Source: Enterobacterales bacterium
GTDB lineage: Bacteria > Pseudomonadota > Gammaproteobacteria > Enterobacterales > Enterobacteriaceae
NCBI GenBank assembly: GCA_015654925.1
Contig: JAATFX010000007.1
Span: forward strand, 1 to 55,423
Length of the DNA: 55,423 nucleotides
Direction: 5' to 3'
Part shown: positions 33,470-42,718 of the stretch, one piece after another
Layout of the letters: every line of letters starts with the position of its first letter
Numbering within the stretch: the stretch's first letter is position 1
Made by a program: the position numbers and the translations under genes
The notes under the pieces: generated by a model
The model's database searches: none
Told to the model about the DNA's origin: nothing
The model's input: the letters and a program-made list of their open reading frames with translations, nothing else

Positions 33470-33533
33470 ATGTGAAGCGTAATCACAAGGCTTACGCCCT
33501 GTGAATGGTGAAACAAACTGTAAGGTGCCACTT

Positions 33534-34325
33534 ATGGGAAGACAAAAAGTAGTGATCAAAGCTCGTCGTGAAGCAAAACGTGTTATCCGGCGTGAGTCGC
33601 GCAATCACAAAATGCGCGAAGAGGACTCGGTCACTTCTCTTGTTCATATGAGCGGGATTGAATCGATTGGCATGGCGCGCGATAGTCGCGATACTAAGTT
33701 AATTGAGGCACGAAATGAAGTTCAGGAAGCTTACTTAACGGCCATTGAGACCAAACAGTTAATATTTGCAACCGGTGAGGCTGGCTGTGGCAAAACCTTC
33801 CTCAGCGCCGCCAAGGCGGCAGATGCGTTAATCCACAAAGAGGTTGAACGTATTATTGTCACCCGGCCGGTATTACAGGCCGATGAAGACCTCGGTTTCC
33901 TGCCCGGGGATATTGCCGAAAAATTCGCCCCTTATTTCCGCCCGGTTTATGACATCCTATTGCGCCGGTTAGGGTCGTCTTTCATGCAATATTGCCTGCG
34001 TCCGGAAATCGGTAAAGTGGAAATTGCCCCTTTCGCGTATATGCGAGGACGAACGTTTGAAAATGCGGTAGTCATTTTGGATGAAGCGCAAAATGTTACG
34101 GTTAATCAAATGAAGATGTTTTTAACCCGGCTGGGGGAAAACGTCACGGTAATCGTCAATGGGGATATTACGCAATGCGATTTGCCGCGGGGGGTTAAAT
34201 CGGGCCTGGCGGATGCTCTGGAACGCTTTACCCAGGAAGATGAGATGATCGGTGTGGTGCGTTTCGGTAAACAGGATTGTGTGCGCTCGGCATTGTGCCA
34301 GCGTACGCTTAATGCCTATCAATAA
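33534..34325 (+). CDS. phoH: PhoH-family ATPase
   Basis: This 263-residue protein matches E. coli PhoH over its whole body. The Walker A motif GEAGCGKT (near residue 82) and Walker B VVILDEAQN (near residue 182) are clear, as is VTRPVLQADEDLGFLPGD. PhoH is a cytosolic ATPase of the phosphate-starvation set, thought to act in RNA metabolism. I chose ATG 33534, preceded by AAGGTG, over an upstream GTG at 33501. It lacks about 20 N-terminal residues of the E. coli form. A bidirectional terminator shared with tRNA-Ser follows. Confidence 0.92.
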   Translation: MGRQKVVIKARREAKRVIRRESRNHKMREEDSVTSLVHMSGIESIGMARDSRDTKLIEARNEVQEAYLTAIETKQLIFATGEAGCGKTFLSAAKAADALIHKEVERIIVTRPVLQADEDLGFLPGDIAEKFAPYFRPVYDILLRRLGSSFMQYCLRPEIGKVEIAPFAYMRGRTFENAVVILDEAQNVTVNQMKMFLTRLGENVTVIVNGDITQCDLPRGVKSGLADALERFTQEDEMIGVVRFGKQDCVRSALCQRTLNAYQ

Positions 34326-34372
34326 GGATTAAGACGGCCGGCGGCCGGTGATGGACTTAAAACGCAAACCAA

Positions 34373-34406
34373 AAAAAGCCCGGATAAAAACCCGGGCTTT
34401 CTTTTT
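34373..34406. terminator. Bidirectional terminator between phoH and tRNA-Ser
   Basis: Stem AAAGCCCGG/CCGGGCTTT with T-runs on both sides: TTTCTTTTT on the plus strand, and seven T on the minus strand. It can end phoH from the left and the tRNA transcript from the right. Confidence 0.85.
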
Positions 34407-34411
34407 AATTT

Positions 34412-34501
34412 TGGCGGTGAGAGAGGGGTTCGAACCCTCGATACGATTTCTCGTATACACACTTTCCAGGCGTGCTCCTTCAGCCACTCGGACACCTCAC
34501 C
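34412..34501 (-). tRNA. tRNA-Ser (anticodon GGA)
   Basis: A 90-base type II tRNA read on the minus strand. It begins GGTGAGGTGTCCGAGTGGC, has the anticodon loop CTGGAAA with anticodon GGA at plus positions 34465-34467, a long variable arm (TATACGAG/CTCGTATC region), the T-arm GGTTCGAACCC, and an encoded CCA end. It corresponds to E. coli serX/serW-type tRNA-Ser(GGA). The acceptor and T stems pair correctly. Confidence 0.95.
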
Positions 34502-34538
34502 ACGTTGTTGTCGCTGCTGCTGATGTAATTACTACATG

Positions 34539-34573
34539 CTTAACTACATCTTTAACTACATCTTTAACTACAG
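34539..34573. repeat. Three tandem 12-bp repeats in the tRNA-Ser leader
   Basis: CTTTAACTACAT-type units repeat three times (first copy one base short), between the tRNA promoter and its 5' end. They would be transcribed in the precursor and removed by RNase processing. Confidence 0.8.
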
Positions 34574-34588
34574 GGGCAACGGGGCGGT

Positions 34589-34617
34589 ACTATAGGGATT
34601 CGCCCCATTTTGGTCAA
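34589..34617 (-). promoter_or_regulatory. Sigma-70 promoter of tRNA-Ser with GC-rich discriminator
   Basis: On the minus strand TTGACC, 17 bases, TATAGT, followed by ACCGCCCC. Near-consensus hexamers, ideal spacing and a GC-rich discriminator are typical of stringently controlled stable-RNA promoters. The leader before the tRNA is about 80 bases. Confidence 0.85.
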
Positions 34618-34767
34618 GTATAATTTTTCAATGTTCAGCTGTTTGCTCAGGCTTTGAGCATATGGGCCGCATAGTTATTAAAATATGTTATTGCGTGGCC
34701 CATTAGTCCTTTGCCGGCCCGCCAACGGTCAATTGTGCGTAATCGACAGACACGCAATTTCCGCCGA

Positions 34768-35616
34768 TCAGTCGGTAAAAAAGCTGCCCCATTGATGCTG
34801 AACGCCTTCCGGGTACATTTTACACAGCCCCGCGCCGGGGGTGAAGGTGAGTTCGCCAAAATAGACGCTGCCGTTGGTTTCGTAAAAATCTACCCTGACA
34901 TAGGAAAATTCTTGGGCAATATGTTTAGCCAGGGAAACCATCTCAGCCAGGTTTTTGGGCGCGGCCATGGGGACAGGGTTGTTCGGCAGGCCCATGCGTA
35001 TATCGGTCTTGTTCCATTGGGTATCAAACACATCCCGGCGATGCACGCCGAAGCGGTCATAATCCACCTGAATAAAGATATGCATTTCCCCCCGTTGGTT
35101 AAAACAGTGAAATTTCACATCATTGGGCACTTTGCCATCTTGTATCAGCAGTTGCTCCACCATAATGTAAGGCTGGATTTTTTTATAATGCCTTTCCCGA
35201 GTAACTTTATAGAAATTACTTTTGGTCCATTGCTTGGTTAGGGCGCTTAACTGGGCAAAGGTGGTTTGCATTTTATCAAAGACCACCAGGTTAAAACCCG
35301 AGCCATGATTGGCTTTGATCACGAACGATTCCGGCAGACCGTCATAGATGGCCTGGGTTAACTCGGTGCAATAGGTATGTAGATTAATCAGGTATTTTTC
35401 ACCAATGGAATTCGCTATATAATCACGAACCTTTAATTTATCCGCCAAGTCAGTATAAATGGTCTTGGGTCTGAAATTACGGAGCGTGATCTTCTCGCTA
35501 AACGTGGTGGGCTTGGAGAAATTCGGCCATTTTTTAAACACTCGCGCATATTTTAATTGATGATACAGCATGTCTGGGAGTAGTTTAGTGGCTTGTCTGG
35601 CGATTGGATTTAACAT
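34768..35616 (-). CDS. TupA-like ATP-grasp polysaccharide protein
   Basis: This 282-residue soluble protein fits the ATP-grasp TupA-like family found in capsule and exopolysaccharide loci (sometimes called ATP-grasp glycosyltransferase). Visible motifs are FSEKI near residue 40, FVIKANHGSGFN near residue 98 (nucleotide loop), YIMVEQLL near 150, DVKFHCFNQRG near 166, and the metal-binding end YVRVDFYETNG with FGELTFTPGAG near 240-265. Such enzymes may join amino acids such as glutamate to uronic acids. It overlaps the flippase gene upstream by 32 bases, so the two are translationally coupled. Confidence 0.82.
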   Translation of the reverse strand: MLNPIARQATKLLPDMLYHQLKYARVFKKWPNFSKPTTFSEKITLRNFRPKTIYTDLADKLKVRDYIANSIGEKYLINLHTYCTELTQAIYDGLPESFVIKANHGSGFNLVVFDKMQTTFAQLSALTKQWTKSNFYKVTRERHYKKIQPYIMVEQLLIQDGKVPNDVKFHCFNQRGEMHIFIQVDYDRFGVHRRDVFDTQWNKTDIRMGLPNNPVPMAAPKNLAEMVSLAKHIAQEFSYVRVDFYETNGSVYFGELTFTPGAGLCKMYPEGVQHQWGSFFTD

Positions 35617-36907
35617 GATTTTTCACCTCTATTATTAAAGCAGGGATACTTTTGTAGGCACCAAATAAATGATTTGTGACTAACCCTTTTTTAAACATGG
35701 CATTAAGCAAAAAAAGCGATATAGCCTCGGAACACAATGTGGATAGTGCGGCCCCGGTTATGCCGAATAACGGAATAAAATGATAATTAAGGCCCACGTT
35801 CAATAAAGCCACGATGGGCATCTTCATTGCCATAAATCGATACCCCGCATGCATAATGATGATGCGGTAAGAAATGGTGCCCAATACACTGCACAGCGAG
35901 GTCAATGCGCAGATCGGCAAAATAGCTGCGGAAGCCATGTAAGCCTCGCCATATACTAACCATATGATTTCTTTGTTGAATAATGAGATTATTATGATTA
36001 CCGGCACGGATAGCGCCAGGGTCAGCATATAAAGCAAACGGATCCGGCCATTGGCGTTTTGCGGGTCTCTCTCGCCCGCAATCAGGCTCATGAACGAGGT
36101 TATGAGGGCCATTGGCACCAGCACCCACCCTTGGCTAATCGCCATGGCCGCGCTATATAACCCCACCGCATGGTAGCCGATGAATTTTGCCAGCATAATT
36201 TGATCTATGCGGGTATAAATAACAATTGCTAGGCCGGATACCGCCAGCGGTAATCCAACCTTCAGTAAATAAATATTATAAAATTTTAAATATTTTAACT
36301 TTAGCGGTTTCTGGCGCGCATAGCGCTTGGCCATGTGACCGCGGCTAAATATCACTTTTCGCACTAGATAAGGGAGCAGGGTGCGTACCGCGACAGAACC
36401 CGCAAACCACGTCAAGTCTAACTGAAAATGAACAAAGGCCAGATTAAGCCCCACAAAAATGACCAGCGCCGTGTTATTAATGACTAAATTAATTTTCGAA
36501 GCCAGCGTCGCGTCATAGTACAATTTATAAATATCACGCAGAGTAAAAAAACTGCTAATTAATAATATCACCAAAATTTTTGTTTTATCTGCCGGCAAAG
36601 TCTGGCTGGCCCAAATAAACAATCCGATGCTGAAGAACAAAAAAAGTATAAATTTTATCCGTAAAGAGGCAATCATCAATGTCATACCGCTAAGCGGTTT
36701 CTTCGCAATTCGATTGAATAAAATATTATCACTGCCTAATTGAATGAAAGGAAGAATTAAGGCAATGATTGAAACTAAATAATTTAACGTCCCAAAATTA
36801 TCCGGTCCTAAATAGCGAGCAACATACATGGCAGAGATGATGCCCGCACCGGCGAAGCAAATTTTCTCAAGAATGATCCAAAAAGAATTATAAATTATTG
36901 CTTTCAT
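35585..36907 (-). CDS. Wzx-type oligosaccharide flippase
   Basis: This 440-residue inner-membrane protein has about 12 hydrophobic helices spread evenly and the polysaccharide-exporter start (NSFWIILEKICFAGAGIISAMYVARYLGPDNFGTLNY). It probably flips lipid-linked sugar units to the periplasm. Only the TupA-like gene accompanies it; no Wzy polymerase or glycosyltransferase cluster is seen in the window, so its substrate must be made by genes elsewhere. The DNA is AT-richer than neighbouring core genes, which fits lateral transfer near a tRNA gene. Confidence 0.85.
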   Translation of the reverse strand: MKAIIYNSFWIILEKICFAGAGIISAMYVARYLGPDNFGTLNYLVSIIALILPFIQLGSDNILFNRIAKKPLSGMTLMIASLRIKFILFLFFSIGLFIWASQTLPADKTKILVILLISSFFTLRDIYKLYYDATLASKINLVINNTALVIFVGLNLAFVHFQLDLTWFAGSVAVRTLLPYLVRKVIFSRGHMAKRYARQKPLKLKYLKFYNIYLLKVGLPLAVSGLAIVIYTRIDQIMLAKFIGYHAVGLYSAAMAISQGWVLVPMALITSFMSLIAGERDPQNANGRIRLLYMLTLALSVPVIIIISLFNKEIIWLVYGEAYMASAAILPICALTSLCSVLGTISYRIIIMHAGYRFMAMKMPIVALLNVGLNYHFIPLFGITGAALSTLCSEAISLFLLNAMFKKGLVTNHLFGAYKSIPALIIEVKNHVKSNRQTSH

Positions 36908-37276
36908 GATCCTCGTGACAGTATTGAAGGGCTGTTGTCATCGTCGTACATGCATGATTGACAATTGAATTATCATGAAGGAAGCTTGAGACGCTTTTCA
37001 CGGCTTATGCTTCAGCCTAAAAATAATGTTTGCCGAGTGACTAATATAAGAATAAACGTTGAGTTAAACAAATAAAAAAAGATGAAATGGTATATTTAAT
37101 ACAGAAATTATTATTGAGTTTATATGAAATGTCTTTTGTTTATAAAATTCACATGACATTTTATTGTGTTTTATATCATTGGTCTCATCGACGCGTGAGG
37201 AAATAAGATAAAAAAAGCCCGAAATAGCTTTCGGGCCTTTTAGTGAGAGAAGTAGCGCGATAGGGCAGGGGTTAGA
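36908..37276. other. AT-rich intergenic region left of the CadC-like gene
   Basis: It carries the presumed flippase promoter and one bidirectional terminator at 37211-37242. I see no gene. Confidence 0.55.
37211..37242 (-). terminator. Terminator of the CadC-like gene
   Basis: Perfect GCCCGAAA/TTTCGGGC stem with a TAGC loop; on the minus strand six T residues follow. A shorter T-run on the plus strand means it could also work in that direction. Confidence 0.82.
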
Positions 37277-38110
37277 TCATCTTATATTGACTGCCTGGCA
37301 ATCAGCGGTATCTATGGCGAATTTGGTGGTGTAATGTTCACAACTGGCTTCATCTGAAAAAAACTTCCCATAACCTAGCGGACAAGTCAACGATAGGACA
37401 TTTGCGCGGCTCAGGTTGGCTAATCCTAGAGTGTAAGAGGATATGGGCGCCTTGAGAATGGATAACGAACATAAGATGACTACTGCAAAGACAAAGAAAC
37501 CTAAAAAGCTAATAACTATTTCATTTTTTTTATGCTGGATCATCAACAAACAAAGATAAGTAATACTTTTTAACTTATTCGATCGAATTAATGACGTTTT
37601 GCTTACGCTACGAGCCGATCTGGAATGAGAAGGCAACGCCCAGATTGGCGCACAATATAACTCTTCATCACGATCATTCCCTTTGTACCGATCATGCTCA
37701 TTGCTAAGGGGGATATTCGATCTTTTCCCTGTTGAAATGTCTGCCACCTGAGAGGTGTCATGCTGCGGCTCGGGTGGACTGATTTCGGCAATGAACTCCT
37801 CGTCTGAGTTAATAGTAATTCTTTGTTTTTCCTCAATTATATAGCCAATCCTGGGAATGGTTTTAATAATCTGGTGATTTTCATCGCCAATCTTTTGACG
37901 TATCGATTTTATAGTTTGATTGATCGTTGAATCTGAGCAATAAGTGCCTTTCCAAATGGTATCAATCAACTCGGCGCGGGTGAGCACTTCCGGTGATTTT
38001 TCAAGTAATAAGAGTAGGATCTGATACTCTTTCCAGCGTAGCCGGGTACGAAGATCGGTTGGAATTTTCACATCACGCTGATTTATGGTTATTGTTTGTG
38101 ACAGTTTCAT
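37277..38110 (-). CDS. CadC/ToxR-like membrane-anchored winged-helix regulator
   Basis: Residues about 1-100 of this 277-residue protein form an OmpR/PhoB-type winged helix (LRWKEYQILLLLLE, SDSTINQTIKSIRQKIGD, IKTIPRIGYII). A polar Ser/Arg-rich linker follows, then one membrane helix at about 195-217 (VISFLGFFVFAVVILCSLSI) and a short periplasmic end of about 55 residues with two or three Cys. The layout is that of CadC/ToxR one-component sensors, but the periplasmic part is far shorter than in CadC (about 320 aa). ATG 38110 with GAGG upstream is chosen. It may control the flippase/TupA genes next to it. Confidence 0.75.
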   Translation of the reverse strand: MKLSQTITINQRDVKIPTDLRTRLRWKEYQILLLLLEKSPEVLTRAELIDTIWKGTYCSDSTINQTIKSIRQKIGDENHQIIKTIPRIGYIIEEKQRITINSDEEFIAEISPPEPQHDTSQVADISTGKRSNIPLSNEHDRYKGNDRDEELYCAPIWALPSHSRSARSVSKTSLIRSNKLKSITYLCLLMIQHKKNEIVISFLGFFVFAVVILCSLSILKAPISSYTLGLANLSRANVLSLTCPLGYGKFFSDEASCEHYTTKFAIDTADCQAVNIR

Positions 38111-39066
38111 CTGCAAATACCTCGAGGTAACTCTTTTTCTTATACATGCTGTTGTGAACGTTACGCTAGGTGCTGAAATTTTCAAGATATAGAATATTGT
38201 ATTTTCTAATATTTTATCTTTTTCATAAATCCGTTACCTGCTCATGCCTACCTCCTAATAAGGTTTATCTTAAAGAAAATTAATACGAACCATAGAAACA
38301 ATAGACGAGACCTGAAATTATAGGGAGGGTAATAAATCTGAATTTCGAACAATGGGTAGGTAGTTAAGTTGTATATAAAATTATAAAACCTAATATTTTA
38401 TATGGTTATTTATTTTTTTTATCTAAAATTTTGCCTCATTTATTTCAGGAATGTTCATTTTATCAGCAGGACAGTGGCAAATTAATGCGAGGTTGCATAA
38501 ATATGCAGATTAGGTGCCGCCGCCCCCTGAAAGAGTGCATACAATAGTCGTTTAATTCCAGCCTAATACAGAATAAAGATAAGGATATGATCTTATCACG
38601 TCTACTTCTATCGGCAGCATACTTATACTCTTAAAAACGACTGTTGAGTCACAAATCCTGCATTAATATTCTTATGGCCAAGTTTTGCCTTGATTATTAA
38701 TTTATTGATTTATAAGTATATTTTTAAATGAGATAAAATAAAATAACATTTTACTTTGCCGCTTCGCTGTCATTCCGGCCATACAATGTTCATTTTAGGG
38801 TAGGAATATTTTTTTTTAACGCAGGAAGGAAAATGTCTGGGATGTGGGTCAAATTCTGCTTTATAAAAAACACGAATCACAGGCTAAACAGCACAAAATG
38901 TTACAGCACGCCGCAGTTTTGTATCACTATATTTGCCCTTGCCAGCCTGGTGCCGCCACGTTTGGCGTTGTGTGGGCGCGGCGTCCGCACAACGCCATTC
39001 TTTGCATTGCGCATTGCATTATTTTATGCCAAGGTTCGCGCCGGTTTAGTAAAACGGGTATATGGG
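38111..39066. other. Long AT-rich intergenic region before ycdY
   Basis: No gene is found in 956 bases. A perfect palindrome TGCATA-AA-TATGCA lies at 38494-38507 and may be a dimer-binding site. The ycdX/ycdW-side genes that neighbour ycdY in E. coli are absent. A forward frame from 38833 reads into ycdY but has no coding character before 39067. Confidence 0.55.
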
Positions 39067-39693
39067 ATGAACGATTTCTCTATGGTTTGCCGGGTGTTGG
39101 GGACGTTATTTTACCGCCAGCCGCAGGATGCCACGCTGGCGCCGCTGATGGCGCTCATTGCGGAAGGAAAGCTGGCGGCCCATTGGCCGCTTGAACAAGA
39201 CGAACTATTGGCGCGGTTGCAGCAAAGCTGCGATCCTGTGGGGCTGGCCGAGGAATATGCGCGGCTATTTGTTGGTAAATCGGTTATTGGCAATACGTCT
39301 ATTAATGGTGCGGTTATTGCTGGTACGGATAGAGAGGGTGCGCTTATCGGCGAGGCCGCGCGCGTATCGCCCCTGCGTTCGGCGTGGTTGCCGGCGGACG
39401 CGGCCGATGTGACGGCATTCTTGCAGCAGCTCGGCATGCCGCGCGGCGACGGGCCGGCGGATCACTTTGGCGCCTTATTGCTGGCCGCTTCGTGGCTGGA
39501 AGATCATGCGCAGCAGGATGAAACCGCCGCCCAGCGCCGGCTGTTCGACCTCTATTTGCTGCCTTGGAGCGATCGGTTCCTGGATCAGGTGGAAGCCTGC
39601 GCCACCGGGGACTTCTACCGCGCCCTGGCGATAATATCCCGTGAAGCCCTGCAAGCCATGCGCGAAGAACTGGACGAAACGCCCGCAGGTTGA
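39067..39693 (+). CDS. ycdY: TorD-family chaperone YcdY, with an internal insertion
   Basis: This 208-residue protein matches E. coli YcdY, a TorD/DmsD-like chaperone linked to the metalloprotein YcdX and to swarming. Motifs are FSMVCRVLGTLFYRQPQD at the start, GKLAAHWPLEQDELLARLQ near residue 35 and PADHFGALLLAASWLEDHA near 132. Between about residues 71 and 98 it has some 25 extra residues (SVIGNTSING, then AVIAGTDREG) where E. coli has a short loop, in a region important for substrate binding in the family. The ATG gives the exact family N terminus. ycdX is not seen nearby. Confidence 0.87.
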   Translation: MNDFSMVCRVLGTLFYRQPQDATLAPLMALIAEGKLAAHWPLEQDELLARLQQSCDPVGLAEEYARLFVGKSVIGNTSINGAVIAGTDREGALIGEAARVSPLRSAWLPADAADVTAFLQQLGMPRGDGPADHFGALLLAASWLEDHAQQDETAAQRRLFDLYLLPWSDRFLDQVEACATGDFYRALAIISREALQAMREELDETPAG

Positions 39694-39706
39694 ATACGCA
39701 TCCGCG

Positions 39707-40285
39707 TCAATAGCTAAAGGGGATTACCAACGCGCCGGGTATAACGTCTATACGCTGGGCCAGCCGTTTGGCCAATGCTTCGTTCTTATCGCGATCCGCG
39801 TCCAGCACATAAGCGGGCTGCGTGTCGAAATAGGACTTCAGGGCGAGATCGAGATAAGGACTCAGCGCACTGAATGTCGATGCCAGCGTTTCCGGCTGTA
39901 CCCGGTAATCCAGCAGGCGCATGTCGCGCAGATAAATCGCGCCCCGCGATTTGTCATAGTAAGGCTGCGCCTGCAAGGTCAGCTGCACATCGGCCTGTTG
40001 CGACCCCCAGAGCGTATCGATGTCCACCCGGGCGTTGCCGGACAGCCTGACCTTATCCGCTTCAGTACGGCCGATTTGGCTGGCCAGATCGGTCACCTGG
40101 ATGCGGGCATCGGCCACGCCGGGAATGCCGATATTTTTTTTGAAATCGCTATGCTTTTGCAAATAGGTATTCACTTCGCGTTCGCTGATGGTGTATTGCG
40201 TCAGCTTATTACAGCCGCTGAGCAGCATGCTCACGGCCATTGTGCCGAGCAGCCACGTCCGCGCCGTCTGTTTAGGTTTCTTCAT
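39707..40285 (-). CDS. yceB: DUF1439 lipoprotein YceB
   Basis: This 192-residue protein is the outer-membrane-type lipoprotein YceB: signal peptide ending MLLSGC with lipidated Cys, then the family block LTQYTISEREVNTYLQKH. Its fold is related to lipid-binding TULIP-like proteins, but its role is unknown. ATG 40285 (MKKPKQ) gives a proper signal peptide; the upstream Met does not. It lies downstream of grxB with a hairpin between. Confidence 0.88.
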   Translation of the reverse strand: MKKPKQTARTWLLGTMAVSMLLSGCNKLTQYTISEREVNTYLQKHSDFKKNIGIPGVADARIQVTDLASQIGRTEADKVRLSGNARVDIDTLWGSQQADVQLTLQAQPYYDKSRGAIYLRDMRLLDYRVQPETLASTFSALSPYLDLALKSYFDTQPAYVLDADRDKNEALAKRLAQRIDVIPGALVIPFSY

Positions 40286-40310
40286 TCCCGTCCCGAAAAG
40301 TCTGGCCAAA

Positions 40311-40351
40311 CCGTCCGGCGCCGTTGTCCATTGGCCATCGGCGCCGGGCGG
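40311..40351 (-). terminator. Large hairpin between grxB and yceB
   Basis: A 13-bp stem (CCGTCCGGCGCCG with CGGCGCCGGGCGG, one G-T pair) and 15-base loop. No T-run follows, so it may be a processing or attenuation structure as much as a terminator. Confidence 0.5.
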
Positions 40352-40357
40352 TAAAGC

Positions 40358-41005
40358 TTATTGGGCGACGCTGGTCAACAGATTAACCTGCGTCTGTTTG
40401 GCCATATTGTCGCGGTAATCCGCTAGCCGGGTCGGCCAGTCCAGGCCGGCGACGATGGTCAGGGAGCGCAACCGGGCGAACAAATGGATATCGTCATCGG
40501 ACAACTCGCCGTTGCAGGCGTTGGCCTGCTGGATCAACGGATCGAGCTCGCGCAATTGCTGGCTGACCTTTTTTACCAGTCCCGGCGTATGGGACAGATG
40601 TTCTTCGAAGCTGCCGTTGGCGGCCTCTTTTTTGGTAATGAAATAACTGCGCGCCGCCGGGGTGGAGAACTCTTCGAACGGGGCATTGGCGTTACGCGGC
40701 AAAACCAGCGGGTAAGATGATTCATGATTGGCGGCCAGCCATTGACTAATGGCGGCGTTAAGCGGCCCGGTCAGCAGCGGCTGGCCATACTGTTGATCGA
40801 TGAAATGGACGATATCCATACTTTCGGGCATAAAGCTGCCGTCGTCTTTTTGTAAGATCGGCACCATTTTTTTACCTACCATACCGATAGGCGTGGCTTC
40901 GTCGTCATTGAGAAAGACCTTCAGTTCGACGGGAACATTCTTCAGGCCGAATATCGATCGGGCTTTAACGCAGAATGGGCAATGCTCATAGATATAGAGT
41001 TTCAT
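40358..41005 (-). CDS. grxB: Glutaredoxin 2
   Basis: This 215-residue protein has the exact length of E. coli GrxB. Its N-terminal thioredoxin-fold domain carries the active site C9-P-F-C12 and a cis-Pro in MVPILQ near residue 48; the C-terminal half is an all-helical GST-like domain. It reduces disulfides and glutathione mixed disulfides in the cytosol. The family usually has CPYC, so the Tyr to Phe change in the active site is a minor variant. ATG 41005 gives the family N terminus. Confidence 0.94.
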   Translation of the reverse strand: MKLYIYEHCPFCVKARSIFGLKNVPVELKVFLNDDEATPIGMVGKKMVPILQKDDGSFMPESMDIVHFIDQQYGQPLLTGPLNAAISQWLAANHESSYPLVLPRNANAPFEEFSTPAARSYFITKKEAANGSFEEHLSHTPGLVKKVSQQLRELDPLIQQANACNGELSDDDIHLFARLRSLTIVAGLDWPTRLADYRDNMAKQTQVNLLTSVAQ

Positions 41006-41206
41006 AATGAGGCTTCTTCTCCTGGTTGACATATCCCGGCATAGTGGCGGCGGCACAGTGGGGCCGCGTAACTCAATAGCCCTGGACGTCCGCGACGTAA
41101 ATCCATGCCGGTAGAGATAATTATGGGTTAACCTTTGCTATATAACCATATTTATCGCCTGTTTGTCCGGCCAGCAGCGGGCAAATACGGCCCGGGGTTG
41201 GCGTAC

Positions 41207-42412
41207 TTAGCGCCCGCTAAGCATGGCCGGTTCAATGCCGCGCTGATGAAACTGCCGGTACAGGCCGAACAGGGTGGCCAGCCCGATGAGGCCCAGCATC
41301 ATCCAGGGCAGTTCGGGGAGATCCAATTGCATACCGACATCATACAACCAACCGCCGCCGCTGTACCCGATGGCGCCTCCCAGCGCCAGGCCCAGCCGGC
41401 TAAAGCCCAGATAGCTGCCCCTGGCCCGACCGTCCGCCAGCGAGGCGCCGAGGGTTTCCCTGGCGGGTTCGGCGATGATCGAGCCTACGTAAAACAGGCC
41501 GATTAAACTAAACAGAACGTGCAGGCTGCCGGCCATGCCGATAGGGAACAGGCTGAGCGTCATGATCAGCAGGCCCGCCATCAGCCTGACCTCCAGGCTG
41601 AACCGTTTTTCACTCCAGCGGGCGATGGGGTAGAGCAAGGTAAGGGACAGCACCGCTTCGATGGCGTACATCCATTTTACCGCCGAAGGTTGTCCCGACA
41701 CTTCGTTGACCCTAATCGGCAGCATCAGCATCACCTGCACTGCCAGCATATAATAGCCGGTCAGCGTCAAGACATAGGTGACGAATCGCCGATCCCGCAG
41801 CACGCGCCGCATGCCGTCCAGCATAGGGGCGCGCACGGACGAAATGCGATAGGCCGGCAGCAGCCAGCCGTTGAATATCGCCGCCAGGATAAACATCAGC
41901 GCGCCCGCCCAGCAGACCAGGTGAAAATCATATTTCAGCAGCCAACTGCCGATCAGCGCCCCGATCACCGAGCAGGCGCTATCTTGCATCATCAGAATGG
42001 AAAAGAACCTGCCCCGTTCATGGGGCCGGGTCAATTTGACCACCAGCGCGGTGCGCGGCGGGTCGAACAGCGTTCCGCCCAGGCCTGAAAGCGCGCAGGA
42101 CAGCCAAAGTACCCAGGGTTGATCCGCAATGGCCATCAGGGCGAAACCCAAGGCGCGCAACAGCATGCCGGTGATAATCATGGGTTTGGCGCCCAGGCGA
42201 TCGGCGATAGCGCCGCCAAAGATGCCCAGCCCCTGCTGAATCAACTGGCGCAGCCCGAGTGCGATGCCCACCAGCAGCGCGGCCCAGCCTAATTGATCGA
42301 CGAAGCGGATGGAAATAAGGGGAAACACCACGAAAAAACCCAGGACGACCAACATATTATCCAACAGGAGAAAATACTTACCCAAGCTCCGAGCTTGCGA
42401 CACCGATGACAT
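41207..42412 (-). CDS. mdtH: MFS multidrug efflux protein MdtH
   Basis: This 401-residue, 12-helix inner-membrane protein matches MdtH (402 aa in E. coli) from its start [16 protein letters not shown] to its end. The MFS loop motif [14 protein letters not shown] is seen near residue 62. MdtH expels fluoroquinolones when over-produced. It sits between grxB and rimJ as in E. coli. Confidence 0.95.
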   Translation of the reverse strand: MSSVSQARSLGKYFLLLDNMLVVLGFFVVFPLISIRFVDQLGWAALLVGIALGLRQLIQQGLGIFGGAIADRLGAKPMIITGMLLRALGFALMAIADQPWVLWLSCALSGLGGTLFDPPRTALVVKLTRPHERGRFFSILMMQDSACSVIGALIGSWLLKYDFHLVCWAGALMFILAAIFNGWLLPAYRISSVRAPMLDGMRRVLRDRRFVTYVLTLTGYYMLAVQVMLMLPIRVNEVSGQPSAVKWMYAIEAVLSLTLLYPIARWSEKRFSLEVRLMAGLLIMTLSLFPIGMAGSLHVLFSLIGLFYVGSIIAEPARETLGASLADGRARGSYLGFSRLGLALGGAIGYSGGGWLYDVGMQLDLPELPWMMLGLIGLATLFGLYRQFHQRGIEPAMLSGR

Positions 42413-42718
42413 ACTTCACCACGAACCCAATGACCTATAATGAGAACCTTATTCTGACCGCTATGGATGAATAACGATAGCCCGGCGGCAGGGATAATTT
42501 TTTTATCGAAAAATGATGGCAGAACCGTTAATTTATGAGGGGGATCACTTTCCCGCGGTTTAACGGCAAAAAAAGTGTATGCCGCTAATTGTACTGTGGT
42601 GAAATGGCCGGGTCGAGGCCGTGGCTTCGCTTACAGCGACCCCTTTTATGGCGCGTCGGCCAATGACCGGGACGTCGACCCGACATGCTTATCACATTGC
42701 CCTGATAGCGGAGGAAAG

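Larger units (their letters stand above)
32809..33533. other. putA-phoH intergenic region
   Basis: It holds the PutA operators and the putA promoter, but no putP, efeU, efeO or efeB, which separate putA from phoH in E. coli. A forward frame starting at ATG 33170 (100 codons, rich in Tyr/Leu/Pro) is discussed separately and is doubtful. The remaining DNA from 32870 to 33080 is AT-rich. Confidence 0.6.

Noticed and set aside
38833..39066. N-terminal extension of YcdY
   Set aside because: The extension has no family match, and MNDFSMVCRVLG at 39067 is the family start.
40311..40351. REP-type mobile palindrome between grxB and yceB
   Set aside because: Only one copy was noticed in the window and it does not match the REP consensus; it is kept only as a hairpin.
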